Shown here one piece after another: positions 28,549 to 37,210 of a DNA stretch of 64,000 nucleotides. Under the pieces are notes generated by a model. The model worked only from the letters and a program-made list of their open reading frames with translations. It was not told the DNA's origin and ran no database searches. The stretch's first letter is position 1; each line of letters starts with the position of its first letter. Source of the stretch: Buttiauxella sp. B2 (GTDB lineage Bacteria > Pseudomonadota > Gammaproteobacteria > Enterobacterales > Enterobacteriaceae); assembly GCF_006376615.1 (NCBI RefSeq), contig NZ_VEXQ01000004.1, positions 62,001-126,000 on the forward strand, in the 5' to 3' direction. The translations under genes and the position numbers were made by a program.

Positions 28549-28740
28549 CACTAAAGTAAAGCCATAAACCTCGCGTAATTCCGAAGTATTCTCATCACTG
28601 CGATTAAGTAATTTTCCCAACAACAAAATATTTTCTATTTCTGTGCCGGTCTGAATTTGGCAGGCTGTACATAGAAACTGTGGAGAACTATCAGAAGAGC
28701 GCCTTGCCGGGTGCTGCGAGAAATCACCGCTTAGCAAAAT

Positions 28741-28761
28741 GCCCTCTCTATCCGAGAGGGC
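28741..28761 (-). terminator. terminator after the PTS gene
   Basis: An 8-bp perfect stem GCCCTCTC/GAGAGGGC, followed on the minus strand by ATTTT, just beyond the stop of the PTS operon. Confidence 0.65.
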
Positions 28762-28774
28762 GTCTGGTCAACAG

Positions 28775-30136
28775 TCAAGAAGCGGGTGAAGCAACCAATT
28801 TGCGAGTCTTGCCATAAATAATGGTCAGCACAGCTGGGACGGTAAATGCGACGATTATCGCAAACACTTCATAAATCATTTTTGAATCTGGGCCGCTGAA
28901 TAAACCTAATTCGAAGACGTTCAACACTGGAAGGAAGCTGTAGGTTTTAACGCCCAGCAAACCGGTAATGCCACCGCCCAATGCTGCACCGATGCAGCCG
29001 AAGACAAACAACATTCTATATTTCAGATTCACACCGTAAAGCGCAGGTTCGGTGATGCCAAAGAAAGCAGAAATGGAGGCAGAAATCGCAATTTGTTTAT
29101 CTTTGATGTTGCGGGCAATAAAGATAGCGCCGAATGCCGCACCAAATTGGCCCATAACTGCTGACATAAACATCGCCATGATTGTGTCATAACCATTGAC
29201 CTGAATGTTAATCAGCGCCAGCGGGATGATGCCCCAATGCACACCGAATACCACAAACAGTTGGCCGATACCTGCCAGTAATGCGCCAGAAATTACCGGG
29301 CTGAGGTTGTAGAGCCATGCGTAACCGTTAGCAATGCCTACGCCAACGTAATCCGCAATGGGGCCGATAAAAGTGAATACCACGAATCCGCAGATGATGA
29401 GTGATAAGCAAGGGACGAAGACGAATGCGGCGAGTTCCGGGACTATCTTTTTCAGCCAACGTTCGACATAACTCAGGAACAACACGGCAAATACCGCTGG
29501 AATGACCGCACCACCGTATATTTTCACGTTTAGCGCCAGCCCCATAATATGGAATGCGCCCGGAACGCTGGCATCGGTTAATGGGAATATCATCGCGGCG
29601 GTGAGCGCCAGTGCGGTAAATTTATTCGCTTTGAATCTTTCAGCGGCTGTTACCGCAATAAACAGCGGCAGCATGACGAACACGCCACTCGAAAGTGCAT
29701 TAAATACAGTGAAAACATACGAATGCGTATCCACCAGGTTCATAGTTTGCAACAGAACCACAATCCCTTTTACGACACCGACACCCGCCAGCACGCCGAT
29801 GTAAGGCGTGAAAATGGCGGATAGCGTTGCCAGCAAGCGGTTTGCCCATGAGCCTTGTGGCACTGTTTCCTCAGGCGCTACTGTCTGCTCGCCAAGGATC
29901 TCTTTAATAGCAGCGAAAACCTGGTCAACTTTCGGGCCAATAACAATCTGGAATTGGCTCGGGTTATCAACCAATTTTACGACTTCAGGAAGTTCATATA
30001 ACGCATCCTGATTCACTTTATTTTTATCTTTCAGCGTGAAACGTAAACGTGTTGCGCAATGAGTAATATGTGCAATATTCCCGGGCTTACCAACATGTTT
30101 AATTATCTGCTGAGCAAGCTGACTATATGTCGTCAT
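28775..30136 (-). CDS. PTS EIIBC component, glucose/beta-glucoside type
   Basis: A 453-residue phosphotransferase permease. An N-terminal EIIB domain (about residues 1-85) carries the phosphorylated Cys in ITHCATRLRFTLKDKNK. An EIIC membrane domain follows, with motif FFGITEPALYGVNLKYRMLF near residue 370. No EIIA domain is fused, so a separate EIIA (for example Crr) must donate phosphate. It is the second gene of a LacI-regulated operon with a SIS-domain sugar isomerase. The substrate is unknown; the partner suggests an amino-sugar or Amadori compound. Confidence 0.88.
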   Translation of the reverse strand: MTTYSQLAQQIIKHVGKPGNIAHITHCATRLRFTLKDKNKVNQDALYELPEVVKLVDNPSQFQIVIGPKVDQVFAAIKEILGEQTVAPEETVPQGSWANRLLATLSAIFTPYIGVLAGVGVVKGIVVLLQTMNLVDTHSYVFTVFNALSSGVFVMLPLFIAVTAAERFKANKFTALALTAAMIFPLTDASVPGAFHIMGLALNVKIYGGAVIPAVFAVLFLSYVERWLKKIVPELAAFVFVPCLSLIICGFVVFTFIGPIADYVGVGIANGYAWLYNLSPVISGALLAGIGQLFVVFGVHWGIIPLALINIQVNGYDTIMAMFMSAVMGQFGAAFGAIFIARNIKDKQIAISASISAFFGITEPALYGVNLKYRMLFVFGCIGAALGGGITGLLGVKTYSFLPVLNVFELGLFSGPDSKMIYEVFAIIVAFTVPAVLTIIYGKTRKLVASPAS

Positions 30137-30228
30137 GGTATTTCCTTAGTTTCAAGGTTTGCGCTATATTTATTGCCCGATAAGGAAATCAGGCAACGCA
30201 GTAGGGTAATTCAGTTATAAAGTAATAA

Positions 30229-31299
30229 TCAGGCGTAATTGCCAGGTTTTGTTTTGCTTTTAACGGAAATGCCAAAGTCAGTAAAAATACGCTGTGGTAA
30301 ATTGTTGCCTTTTTCTTCTGCAATATGATGAGCCAGAATCTGGAATGGAATAACCATCAATAACGGTGCGATAAAAATGTCTGTATCAGTATTAATGGAT
30401 AAGGTTCGCTCGTCATCACTTTTACCTAACTTCACGGTATAAATATAATCAGTATATTTTTGTTCATAGGCTTTAAGCAGTAATAAACGCTCGCGAGCCT
30501 CACCCGGTGTGTCCAGAAAAAACATACGGTGGTTGCCGTTCACTTCAAAATAAGGGCCGTGCATAAAAGTTTCTAGCTCTACCCCTTGAGACGGTACGCG
30601 TATAGTCTCCGCGAATTTGGTCTCCATTTCTTTAATTACACCTACGCTTGGTCCATAGCCAATAGCGGTGAATCGTGGAGAAGCGGTTAACTCATCTTTC
30701 CATTTTTCGAAGAAAACTTCAGTCGTATTAATAATATCAGGAATAGATTTCACCGCTGTTGCCAGTTTCGCCAGTTCTTCAACTTCCTGAGCTTCGCTAA
30801 TTAAGCCATTGCAACGTGCGGTATAAACGCCTAACAGCATGAATTTAAAAATAGTCGCTACATAACCTTTAGTGACATAACCCACGCGTTCTTCGCCAAT
30901 TTCAATATCGATGGCGTGGTCAACAGTTTGCGCCAGTTCGCTGGAAAGTTTGCTGGTTAAGCCATAGGTGGCAACCGGGAAACTTTTGCCGATATGTTTT
31001 ATCGCGTTGATGGTCGAGGTGCTTTCGCCACTTTGCGAAACACCGAGCACCAAATCGATTGAAGTATCCATTTTTTCATAGTGCTGGAAGTGGAATGGTT
31101 CTTCCACGGTAATGCGCACGTTCGCCAGGTTTTCAACGTAGTATTTCGCGCTTTTGATGGCGTTAATACTTGAACCAGTAGCCAAAATCAACCACGTGCT
31201 CTTTCCTTTAATCTTCGGTAGATCATGTGGATAACGATCAAGCATTGCTGAAAGTGTCGCTTGCTCTTCGTGAATGTAAGTCATCATTGTCGGCTTCAT
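30229..31299 (-). CDS. SIS-domain protein, GlmS/FrlB-like deglycase or isomerase
   Basis: A 356-residue protein with two SIS phosphosugar-binding domains (about residues 25-165 and 195-330). The first contains ILATGSSINAIKSAKYYVEN and VLGVSQSGEST, the phosphate-binding loop. The second contains VELETFMHGPYFEV, the ExxxHGP motif shared with glucosamine-6-phosphate synthase and fructosamine deglycases. I infer a cytoplasmic enzyme that removes the amine from a sugar phosphate delivered by the adjacent PTS. The start at 31299 has an AGGAGG ribosome site. The operator palindrome lies just upstream. Confidence 0.85.
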   Translation of the reverse strand: MKPTMMTYIHEEQATLSAMLDRYPHDLPKIKGKSTWLILATGSSINAIKSAKYYVENLANVRITVEEPFHFQHYEKMDTSIDLVLGVSQSGESTSTINAIKHIGKSFPVATYGLTSKLSSELAQTVDHAIDIEIGEERVGYVTKGYVATIFKFMLLGVYTARCNGLISEAQEVEELAKLATAVKSIPDIINTTEVFFEKWKDELTASPRFTAIGYGPSVGVIKEMETKFAETIRVPSQGVELETFMHGPYFEVNGNHRMFFLDTPGEARERLLLLKAYEQKYTDYIYTVKLGKSDDERTLSINTDTDIFIAPLLMVIPFQILAHHIAEEKGNNLPQRIFTDFGISVKSKTKPGNYA

Positions 31300-31315
31300 T
31301 GGCCCTCCTGAAATC

Positions 31316-31341
31316 AAAACCTGAAAACGTTTTCAGGTTTT
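31316..31341. promoter_or_regulatory. 26-bp perfect palindromic operator
   Basis: The centre CCTGAAAACGTTTTCAGG is flanked by four A residues on the left and four T residues on the right, giving 26 bp of perfect two-fold symmetry. The central CG dyad is the pattern bound by LacI-family repressors. It is 17 bases upstream of the SIS gene start and downstream of the LacI-family gene. Confidence 0.85.
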
Positions 31342-31461
31342 AGGCTAGAGGAGCATGAGTGGAGTTGTCAATCCAGTTTTCAGCAATTGTGGCGGGGATC
31401 AAAAAATATCGTAAGTTGGGATTTTTGGCGTTATAAGCCAGGCGTTAAGAACGAAATGGGA

Positions 31462-32508
31462 TTAGCAGGACTCACCTGGCATCAGGCTCAGTCGGATTTT
31501 TTCAGGGGTGACTGCTTGCGCTTCATCTTTCAGCAAAGTCATTAAAGCCTGCATGACCGTTTTGCCGATAAGTTCATTGTGGTGGTTTACGGTGGTAATG
31601 CGTGGGATAAAATACTCGCTGCCGGGGAAATATTCACAGCTGACAATCGCAATATTATCAGGTACAGAAATCTGCCGGTCTTTTAACGCCCTGATAGCGC
31701 CTTTTGCTACATGGTCATTAATTGCCACAATAGCTTCGGGTAATTCTTCACTCTGCGAGAGTAATTTCTCTACCGCTTCATAGCCATGTTGCAAGTAGAA
31801 GTTATTTAATACGATATGATTATCTTCAACTGTTATATTTGCTTGCTGGAGTGTTTTTTTAAAGGCGTCGATACGTTGCTGGGTGATATAAACACTTTTA
31901 GAACCACCAATAAATCCGATGGTTTTATAACCCTTGCTTATCAGATGATTAGTTGCAAGCGCAACACAACCAGATTGATCGCGTTCTACACAGGAATAAT
32001 CTACATCTGCCAGTTGACGGCCAACCACAATCACCGGGATTGCCGCGCAGAGTTTTTTTAATTCCTGCAAATAAGAGTCAGGCACATTGTTATAGTCAAT
32101 ATTACCGCCGAGAATAATAACGCCGTCAATCTGGCTATCGGTAATCGAGTTAAAAATATTTTCTTCGGGAATAATTTCACCCTGCGAGGAGGATTTATTC
32201 GCAGACTGCGTATCGTAGAGTGTGACTTTATAACCAGCACGCAAACTTTCATTTTCGATCTGCGCAACCAGCATTACAAAATAAGGATTACTGATATCGG
32301 AAACGACAATCGCCAACGTCTGGGTTTTCTTGGAGATCATGCCTCGCGCCAACAAATTTGGGCTGAATTGCTGTTCCTGAATAACTTTCTCGACCCTGGC
32401 GCGGGTTTTATCCGCCACCCAGCTGTTGTTATTCAGAACACGGGAAACTGTCGCAATAGATACATTGGCCAGTTCAGCAATATCCTTGATTGTTAGCGGC
32501 TTTTTCAT
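31462..32508 (-). CDS. LacI-family repressor
   Basis: A 348-residue LacI/GalR regulator. The HTH is at residues 3-50 (LTIKDIAELANVSIATVSRV and the hinge NLLARGMISKK). A periplasmic-binding-like effector domain follows (TLAIVVSDISNPYFVMLVAQ). Immediately downstream, in the same orientation, is a SIS/PTS operon headed by a 26-bp palindrome, so it very likely represses that operon and is relieved by a sugar phosphate. No close named homologue is recognised. Confidence 0.9.
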   Translation of the reverse strand: MKKPLTIKDIAELANVSIATVSRVLNNNSWVADKTRARVEKVIQEQQFSPNLLARGMISKKTQTLAIVVSDISNPYFVMLVAQIENESLRAGYKVTLYDTQSANKSSSQGEIIPEENIFNSITDSQIDGVIILGGNIDYNNVPDSYLQELKKLCAAIPVIVVGRQLADVDYSCVERDQSGCVALATNHLISKGYKTIGFIGGSKSVYITQQRIDAFKKTLQQANITVEDNHIVLNNFYLQHGYEAVEKLLSQSEELPEAIVAINDHVAKGAIRALKDRQISVPDNIAIVSCEYFPGSEYFIPRITTVNHHNELIGKTVMQALMTLLKDEAQAVTPEKIRLSLMPGESC

Positions 32509-32592
32509 TTTTCTATCCCGTCCCTACAAGGGGTTAATAGTAGGGCAAGGCGTCGGGTGAAGCAAAGGAGGATTTTCTTCCTCCTGACAGAC

Positions 32593-32619
32593 TCCACTTT
32601 TTGTCCCATCTGCCGATAA
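32593..32619 (+). promoter_or_regulatory. sigma-28 (FliA) type promoter of cheV
   Basis: GCCGATAA at 32612-32619 is a perfect sigma-28 -10. TCCACTTT at 32593-32600 is a moderate match to the TAAAGTTT -35, with the required 11-base spacer. It lies 55 bases before the cheV start. Confidence 0.7.
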
Positions 32620-32673
32620 CGTAAACAGGAAATAGGGCAACGATGACCCGCCGGGTTATAACCAGAGGTTAAA

Positions 32674-33639
32674 ATGGATAATTTTCAAAAAGATATTGAT
32701 GAAAGGGCTAACCTGGCGTTATCCAACAAATTTGAGCTGTTATTGTTTCGCTTAGGTAAAGGCCAGCACGGTGATAAGTCTGAGCTGTACGGCATCAACG
32801 TCTTTAAACTGCGTGAAATTGTACCCATGCCGAAAATTAATCGCGCGGCAGGAATGATGTCGCCTCTATTGGGCATGGCAAATATTCGCGACCAGTTTAT
32901 TCCGGTTATCGACCTGCCTGCCGTTACCGGCTGTACCCCAAAAACGGGCTTAAATCTTTTATTGATCACCGAATATGCCCGCAGCACGCAGGCATTTGCG
33001 GTGGAGTCGGTGGAAAATATTATCCGTCTAGACTGGAGCCAGGTTCACGCAGCCGAGTCCGGGGTAAGTAGCCGCAATATCACAAGCATCGCTTCGCTTA
33101 ATAGTGACGAATACAAAGGCGAGCTTGCGCTGGTCCTCGATGTTGAGCAGATCCTTTACGACATTATTCCTTCCGGTCGCAATGTCGATGTGGCAGCCAT
33201 TGAAAGCACAACGAACCCACTCAAACCCGGCGCGGTTGCCATTGTTGCGGAAGATTCAAGAGTCGCCCGCCAGATGCTTGAGCAAGGCCTGAAAGGTATG
33301 GGTATCCCGGTGATGATGCATTCCACGGGTCTCGAAGCCTGGGAGAAAATCAAAGTTATTGCTGCAGAAGCTAAAGCCGCAGGTCAGCCCATCACCGACC
33401 GTATTGGAATGGTGTTAACCGACATTGAAATGCCGGAAATGGACGGATTTACCCTGACGCGAAATATCAAATCGGATATCGTGTTAAAGCAGATTCCAGT
33501 AGTGATTCACTCGTCTTTATCAGGCAGCGCCAATGAAGACCACGTGCGTAAAGTGGGTGCGAATGGTTATGTCGCGAAGTTTGATGTGAAGGAGCTTTCC
33601 CAGGTGATTCATAAAGCTTTGGATGGAGCGGTGCTTTAG
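32674..33639 (+). CDS. cheV: CheV, chemotaxis coupling/response-regulator hybrid
   Basis: A 321-residue protein with an N-terminal CheW-like coupling domain (about residues 15-165, for example GINVFKLREIVPMPKINRAA and IRDQFIPVIDLPAVTG) and a C-terminal receiver domain (about 190-320). The phosphoacceptor Asp lies in VLTDIEMPEMDGFT; the conserved Thr/Ser (VVIHSSL) and Lys (VAKFD) are also present. CheV links receptors to CheA and adapts signalling through phosphorylation. E. coli lacks it, while Salmonella and many enterobacteria have it. It stands alone with a sigma-28 promoter, a sign of membership in the flagellar regulon. Confidence 0.93.
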   Translation: MDNFQKDIDERANLALSNKFELLLFRLGKGQHGDKSELYGINVFKLREIVPMPKINRAAGMMSPLLGMANIRDQFIPVIDLPAVTGCTPKTGLNLLLITEYARSTQAFAVESVENIIRLDWSQVHAAESGVSSRNITSIASLNSDEYKGELALVLDVEQILYDIIPSGRNVDVAAIESTTNPLKPGAVAIVAEDSRVARQMLEQGLKGMGIPVMMHSTGLEAWEKIKVIAAEAKAAGQPITDRIGMVLTDIEMPEMDGFTLTRNIKSDIVLKQIPVVIHSSLSGSANEDHVRKVGANGYVAKFDVKELSQVIHKALDGAVL

Positions 33640-33662
33640 TTATTCGGTTAGGTTCAAAAAAG

Positions 33663-33685
33663 GCGGGTAGCTCAATGCCACCCGC
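33663..33685. terminator. hairpin between cheV and rhaM
   Basis: GCGGGT/ACCCGC stem with an 11-base loop, preceded by a run of A residues, lies between the convergent cheV and rhaM genes. Confidence 0.6.
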
Positions 33686-33693
33686 TCTCAGTC

Positions 33694-34008
33694 TTACTCT
33701 AAATAAAACACCTCTTTCAATTCGGTACTCACCGGGCTGTTGTCGGCATTGCCTGGCATAATGTCGCTCATATGCTTCCACCAGCGTTGGCAAACTTCTG
33801 TTTGTGCCACTGCGTTCCAGCGCGCTTCGGACTCAATTTCTACCGTGGCAAAAAGCAGATGGCGCGCTTCATCAAGATAAATAGCGTAGTGATGAGCACC
33901 GTGCTGTTTAAGCACGGCTTCCAGCTCTGGCCAAATCGGCGTATGACGACGTTGGTATTCTTCATGTGCTTCAGGGTTCACCTGCATCACAAAGGCTTTG
34001 CGGATCAT
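33694..34008 (-). CDS. rhaM: RhaM, L-rhamnose mutarotase
   Basis: A 104-residue enzyme that interconverts alpha and beta anomers of L-rhamnose, matching E. coli RhaM (YiiL). The N terminus [20 protein letters not shown] and the later [20 protein letters not shown] and WWKHMSDIM segments are family hallmarks, including the catalytic His/Tyr region. It is the last gene of the long rha run and overlaps the upstream dehydrogenase gene by 4 bases. Confidence 0.95.
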   Translation of the reverse strand: MIRKAFVMQVNPEAHEEYQRRHTPIWPELEAVLKQHGAHHYAIYLDEARHLLFATVEIESEARWNAVAQTEVCQRWWKHMSDIMPGNADNSPVSTELKEVFYLE

Positions 34009-35153
34009 AGTGCCTCCAGGTAAAGCTCGCGTACCTCTTCACGCGAGGCAACGCGTGGGTTGCATGGCGCGCATGGGTCGGCAAGCGCGTTATCCAGCCA
34101 GCCTTCGATGTCCGCAGTTTTAATACCAAGCTGGCTAAAGCCTGATGGAATGCCTACGCGAGTAGAAAGGGTGCGAATGGCGAGGATTGCCTGGAAGCTG
34201 GCTTCCTCTTCGCCCATGTCCAGGGTATTTACGCCCATAGCTGCGGCAACACTTGCAAAACGCGCCACCGCATTCGGGCGATTAAACGCTTCGATAACGG
34301 GTAATAAAATGGCATTGCAGACACCGTGTGGCAGGTTGTGCGTGGCTCCCGGTTGGTGTGCCAGCGCATGCACCAGGCCAAGCCCGGCACTGTTGAACGC
34401 CATGCCTGCCAGATATTGCCCGTAAGCCATCATTTCACGCGCTTCAAGGTTATGTCCGTCGTCGACTGCTTTTGGTAACCACTGGCTAATCAAGCGGATA
34501 GATTCCAACGCGTTGGCATCGGTCAGCGGATGTGCAGCGACGGAAACGTAGGCTTCGATGGCGTGAGTCAGCGCGTCCATGCCCGTGGCAGCGGTGACGC
34601 TGGCCGGAATATCCAGCATCACGCTCGCGTCATCCACGGCAATATCCGGAATCAGATTGGTATCGATAATGACTTCTTTAACATGGCGCACGGAGTCGGT
34701 GATAACCGCGTTGCTGGTCATCTCTGCTGCGGTGCCTGCAGTGGTGTTAATCGCCACTAGCGGAACGCCTGGATTGGTGACTTTGCCAACGCCGGAATAA
34801 GCCGTTGATGGTCCAGGGTTCGCGGTGAGGATTTTTACTGCTTTGGCAGTATCAATCGGGCTGCCGCCGCCAAAAGCAATCAGGTAGTCACAATCGGCCG
34901 CCTGATATGCGGCGAAACCTTTTTGCACCAATTCTTCTGTCGGATTCGGGAACACTTCATCAAACAGTTCGTAAGAAAGTTGATGCTCATCGAGTGCCTT
35001 AAACAGGCTGTCCAGCAGCCCCATTTTCACGAGCTGCCCATCAGTGATAACTAATGCTTTTCCCCAGGGTTTAGCCGCAATCAATTTCACCATATCGCCG
35101 ATTGCACCTGCGCCGTGAAGGCTAATTTTTGGTAAGGCCAACATAAAACTCAT
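34005..35153 (-). CDS. fucO: lactaldehyde reductase (FucO-like iron alcohol dehydrogenase)
   Basis: A 382-residue group III alcohol dehydrogenase. It converts lactaldehyde, the product of RhaD aldolase, to propanediol with NADH. The nucleotide-binding motif is [14 protein letters not shown]. The iron-binding region contains the HAIEAY and [20 protein letters not shown] histidines. I set the start at 35153 (MSFMLALPK) because AAGGAG lies 7 bases before it; upstream ATGs are too close to or within that site. Length fits FucO (382-383). Its place in the rha operon implies dedicated lactaldehyde disposal under rhamnose control. Confidence 0.85.
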   Translation of the reverse strand: MSFMLALPKISLHGAGAIGDMVKLIAAKPWGKALVITDGQLVKMGLLDSLFKALDEHQLSYELFDEVFPNPTEELVQKGFAAYQAADCDYLIAFGGGSPIDTAKAVKILTANPGPSTAYSGVGKVTNPGVPLVAINTTAGTAAEMTSNAVITDSVRHVKEVIIDTNLIPDIAVDDASVMLDIPASVTAATGMDALTHAIEAYVSVAAHPLTDANALESIRLISQWLPKAVDDGHNLEAREMMAYGQYLAGMAFNSAGLGLVHALAHQPGATHNLPHGVCNAILLPVIEAFNRPNAVARFASVAAAMGVNTLDMGEEEASFQAILAIRTLSTRVGIPSGFSQLGIKTADIEGWLDNALADPCAPCNPRVASREEVRELYLEAL

Positions 35154-35205
35154 CGTCATGCTCCTTAATATTACGACGATGGCCACCCGGCCACCGCCTC
35201 GGTAT

Positions 35206-36210
35206 TCAGCGCCGTGTCCGTTGCATAATGCGGCGGGTAATAATGGGTAGAGAAATTACGGTAATCAGCATCGCGCCCACGATAATCGACATTACGATAC
35301 CCGGCACATTCAGCAGACTCAGGCCGAAAGTGACTAGCCCCATCAGGAAAGCAGCGATAATCACACCTGCCATGCTTCCAGAACCGCCAAGAATATTGAC
35401 GCCTCCGAGCACCGCCATGGTTACCACGCTTAATTCCCAACCCATTGCGATAGTGGGGCGCGTACTACCAAGACGTGAGGTCAATAACACCGACGCAAGC
35501 CCCGCCATCACACCGACCAGCACAAACAACAGCAAGTTATGGCGTTTCACGTTGATGCCGGAATACCAGGCACCCGTTGGGTTATTGCCGATGGCGTAAG
35601 TTCGGCGGCCAAAGTTGGTTTTGTGCAGCAAGAAAGCAAATACCGCCGCCAACACAATAAACAGCGCAAATTCAAACGATAGCGCGCCCCAGACATAACC
35701 CTGGCCAAACCAGGAGAAGCTTTCCGGATAATGGTTTAGTGCCTGATCGCCGAGCAAAATGTAGGTGATACCGCGGTACAAACTCATGGTGCCGATAGTG
35801 ATTACAATCGACGAAAGGTTGAAGCGGGTAACCAGCAGGCCGTTGAATAAGCCGCATAGCAACCCAACGCCCAATCCTACACACACAAGCCCTGCGGTAT
35901 CGACGCCTGCCTGAGCACAAAAGCCCATTACAGTTGAGCTGAGCTCAATGGTCGATGCCACAGACAGGTCAATTTCACGGGCGATAATCAGCATCGCCAT
36001 TGGCAGCACGATGATCGCTTTTTCGGTGAAGTTGAATGTTGCGTCCGACAAGTTCCAGATGTTCAGGAAGTAGGGTGAAGCCAGCGAGTTGACTACAAAG
36101 ACGACCAGCGTCACGGCCAGTAAAAACGACTCCCAGCACAGCAAGCGGCGCAACAGTGGAGGTGTAGTGATTTGCGGTGGCACAGATTCAGAAATCAGCG
36201 TTTTATTCAT
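35206..36210 (-). CDS. rhamnose ABC transporter permease (RhaQ-type)
   Basis: A 334-residue inner-membrane permease of the ribose/AI-2 (RbsC) family with about eight to ten hydrophobic segments. The stretch ITIGTMSLYRGITYILLGDQ and the terminal IVGAMLITVISLPIITRRI are typical. It pairs with the next permease and matches rhamnose-transporter subunits (RhaQ in rhizobia). Its start overlaps the preceding permease gene by 8 bases. Confidence 0.85.
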   Translation of the reverse strand: MNKTLISESVPPQITTPPLLRRLLCWESFLLAVTLVVFVVNSLASPYFLNIWNLSDATFNFTEKAIIVLPMAMLIIAREIDLSVASTIELSSTVMGFCAQAGVDTAGLVCVGLGVGLLCGLFNGLLVTRFNLSSIVITIGTMSLYRGITYILLGDQALNHYPESFSWFGQGYVWGALSFEFALFIVLAAVFAFLLHKTNFGRRTYAIGNNPTGAWYSGINVKRHNLLLFVLVGVMAGLASVLLTSRLGSTRPTIAMGWELSVVTMAVLGGVNILGGSGSMAGVIIAAFLMGLVTFGLSLLNVPGIVMSIIVGAMLITVISLPIITRRIMQRTRR

Positions 36211-37210
36211 GGCTCACTACCTCCTTTTGTCTGGAGAGCGCAACATCGCGCAGAATCAGCCGCCCTTTACGTTTGTTGCCGCGTTCGTTCAGCAATACGG
36301 CTATCACAATTACCGCGCCAGAAATCGCCATTTGCCAGAACGGCGAAACGCCAATCACCGGCAGCGCGTTGTTGATTACGCCCAGGAACAGCGCACCCAG
36401 CAGGCAACCGAGCACGCGCCCGATACCGCCCATGGTGCTGATTCCGCCAATCACACAGGCTGCGACGATTTGCAGCTCAAAACCGTTAGCCACGTCGACA
36501 TACGCAACGGCAAAACGTGAAATCCACAGATAACCGCAGAACCCTGCCAGCGCACCTGAAAGGCTAAAACTGATGAACTGCATTTTTCCGGTGTTAATTC
36601 CGGTGTAATAAGCGGCTGTGGCGTTGCCGCCAGCGGTGTACATCGCCCGTCCGGTGCGGCTATAGCGCAAGAAATAACCGACCAGTAAGAGTGCGGCAAC
36701 GGCGCACCAGCTCAACAACGGCATGCCCAGAACGACCGTTCGCGGCAAACCCAGGAAGCTGTCGCTCATCTGATGGGCGTTAATCCAGCCACCGTTAGAA
36801 AGCAGGAAGATGATGCCGCGATAAATACTCATGGTGCCCAGCGTGACAACAATCGCCGGAATACCGAGTTTCCAGACCAGCAAACCGTTGATCACACCCA
36901 TCACCAGGCCAAGCACGGTTGCCAGTAAAAGCAGAGCCCAGACAGGGATTTGCGGGTAGTGGAAATTAAGTAACGCGACAATCATACCGGTGAGTGCAAG
37001 GTTCGCCGCCATCGACAAATCAATGCCTTTAGTGAGTAGCACCATCATCTGTCCGAGGGCGAGAATGACAAGAATCGAGGTGTCGTTGAACATCTCAACC
37101 AGATTGCCTGGTGCCAGGAATGACGGCACGCGGCTGCCAATCGCCAGCACCATCAATAAGATGACGCCACCGAGAAGAAACTCACGATGTTTCAGCAGTG
37201 TTTGCCACAT
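36203..37210 (-). CDS. rhamnose ABC transporter permease (RhaP-type)
   Basis: A 335-residue second RbsC-type permease, with MLAIGSRVPSFLAPGNLVEM near the N terminus and VVTLGTMSIYRGIIFLLSNG as the conserved block. It is homologous to but distinct from the other permease (RhaP-type in rhizobia). Its start overlaps the ATPase gene's stop at 37210, so the four transporter genes are translationally coupled. Together they form the membrane channel for L-rhamnose. Confidence 0.85.
   Translation of the reverse strand: MWQTLLKHREFLLGGVILLMVLAIGSRVPSFLAPGNLVEMFNDTSILVILALGQMMVLLTKGIDLSMAANLALTGMIVALLNFHYPQIPVWALLLLATVLGLVMGVINGLLVWKLGIPAIVVTLGTMSIYRGIIFLLSNGGWINAHQMSDSFLGLPRTVVLGMPLLSWCAVAALLLVGYFLRYSRTGRAMYTAGGNATAAYYTGINTGKMQFISFSLSGALAGFCGYLWISRFAVAYVDVANGFELQIVAACVIGGISTMGGIGRVLGCLLGALFLGVINNALPVIGVSPFWQMAISGAVIVIAVLLNERGNKRKGRLILRDVALSRQKEVVSHE

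Noticed and set aside
28381-28737. 118-codon minus-strand frame overlapping asr and its terminator
   Set aside because: It runs through the asr coding end and the asr terminator hairpin. Part of it looks protein-like but has no ribosome site or recognisable family.
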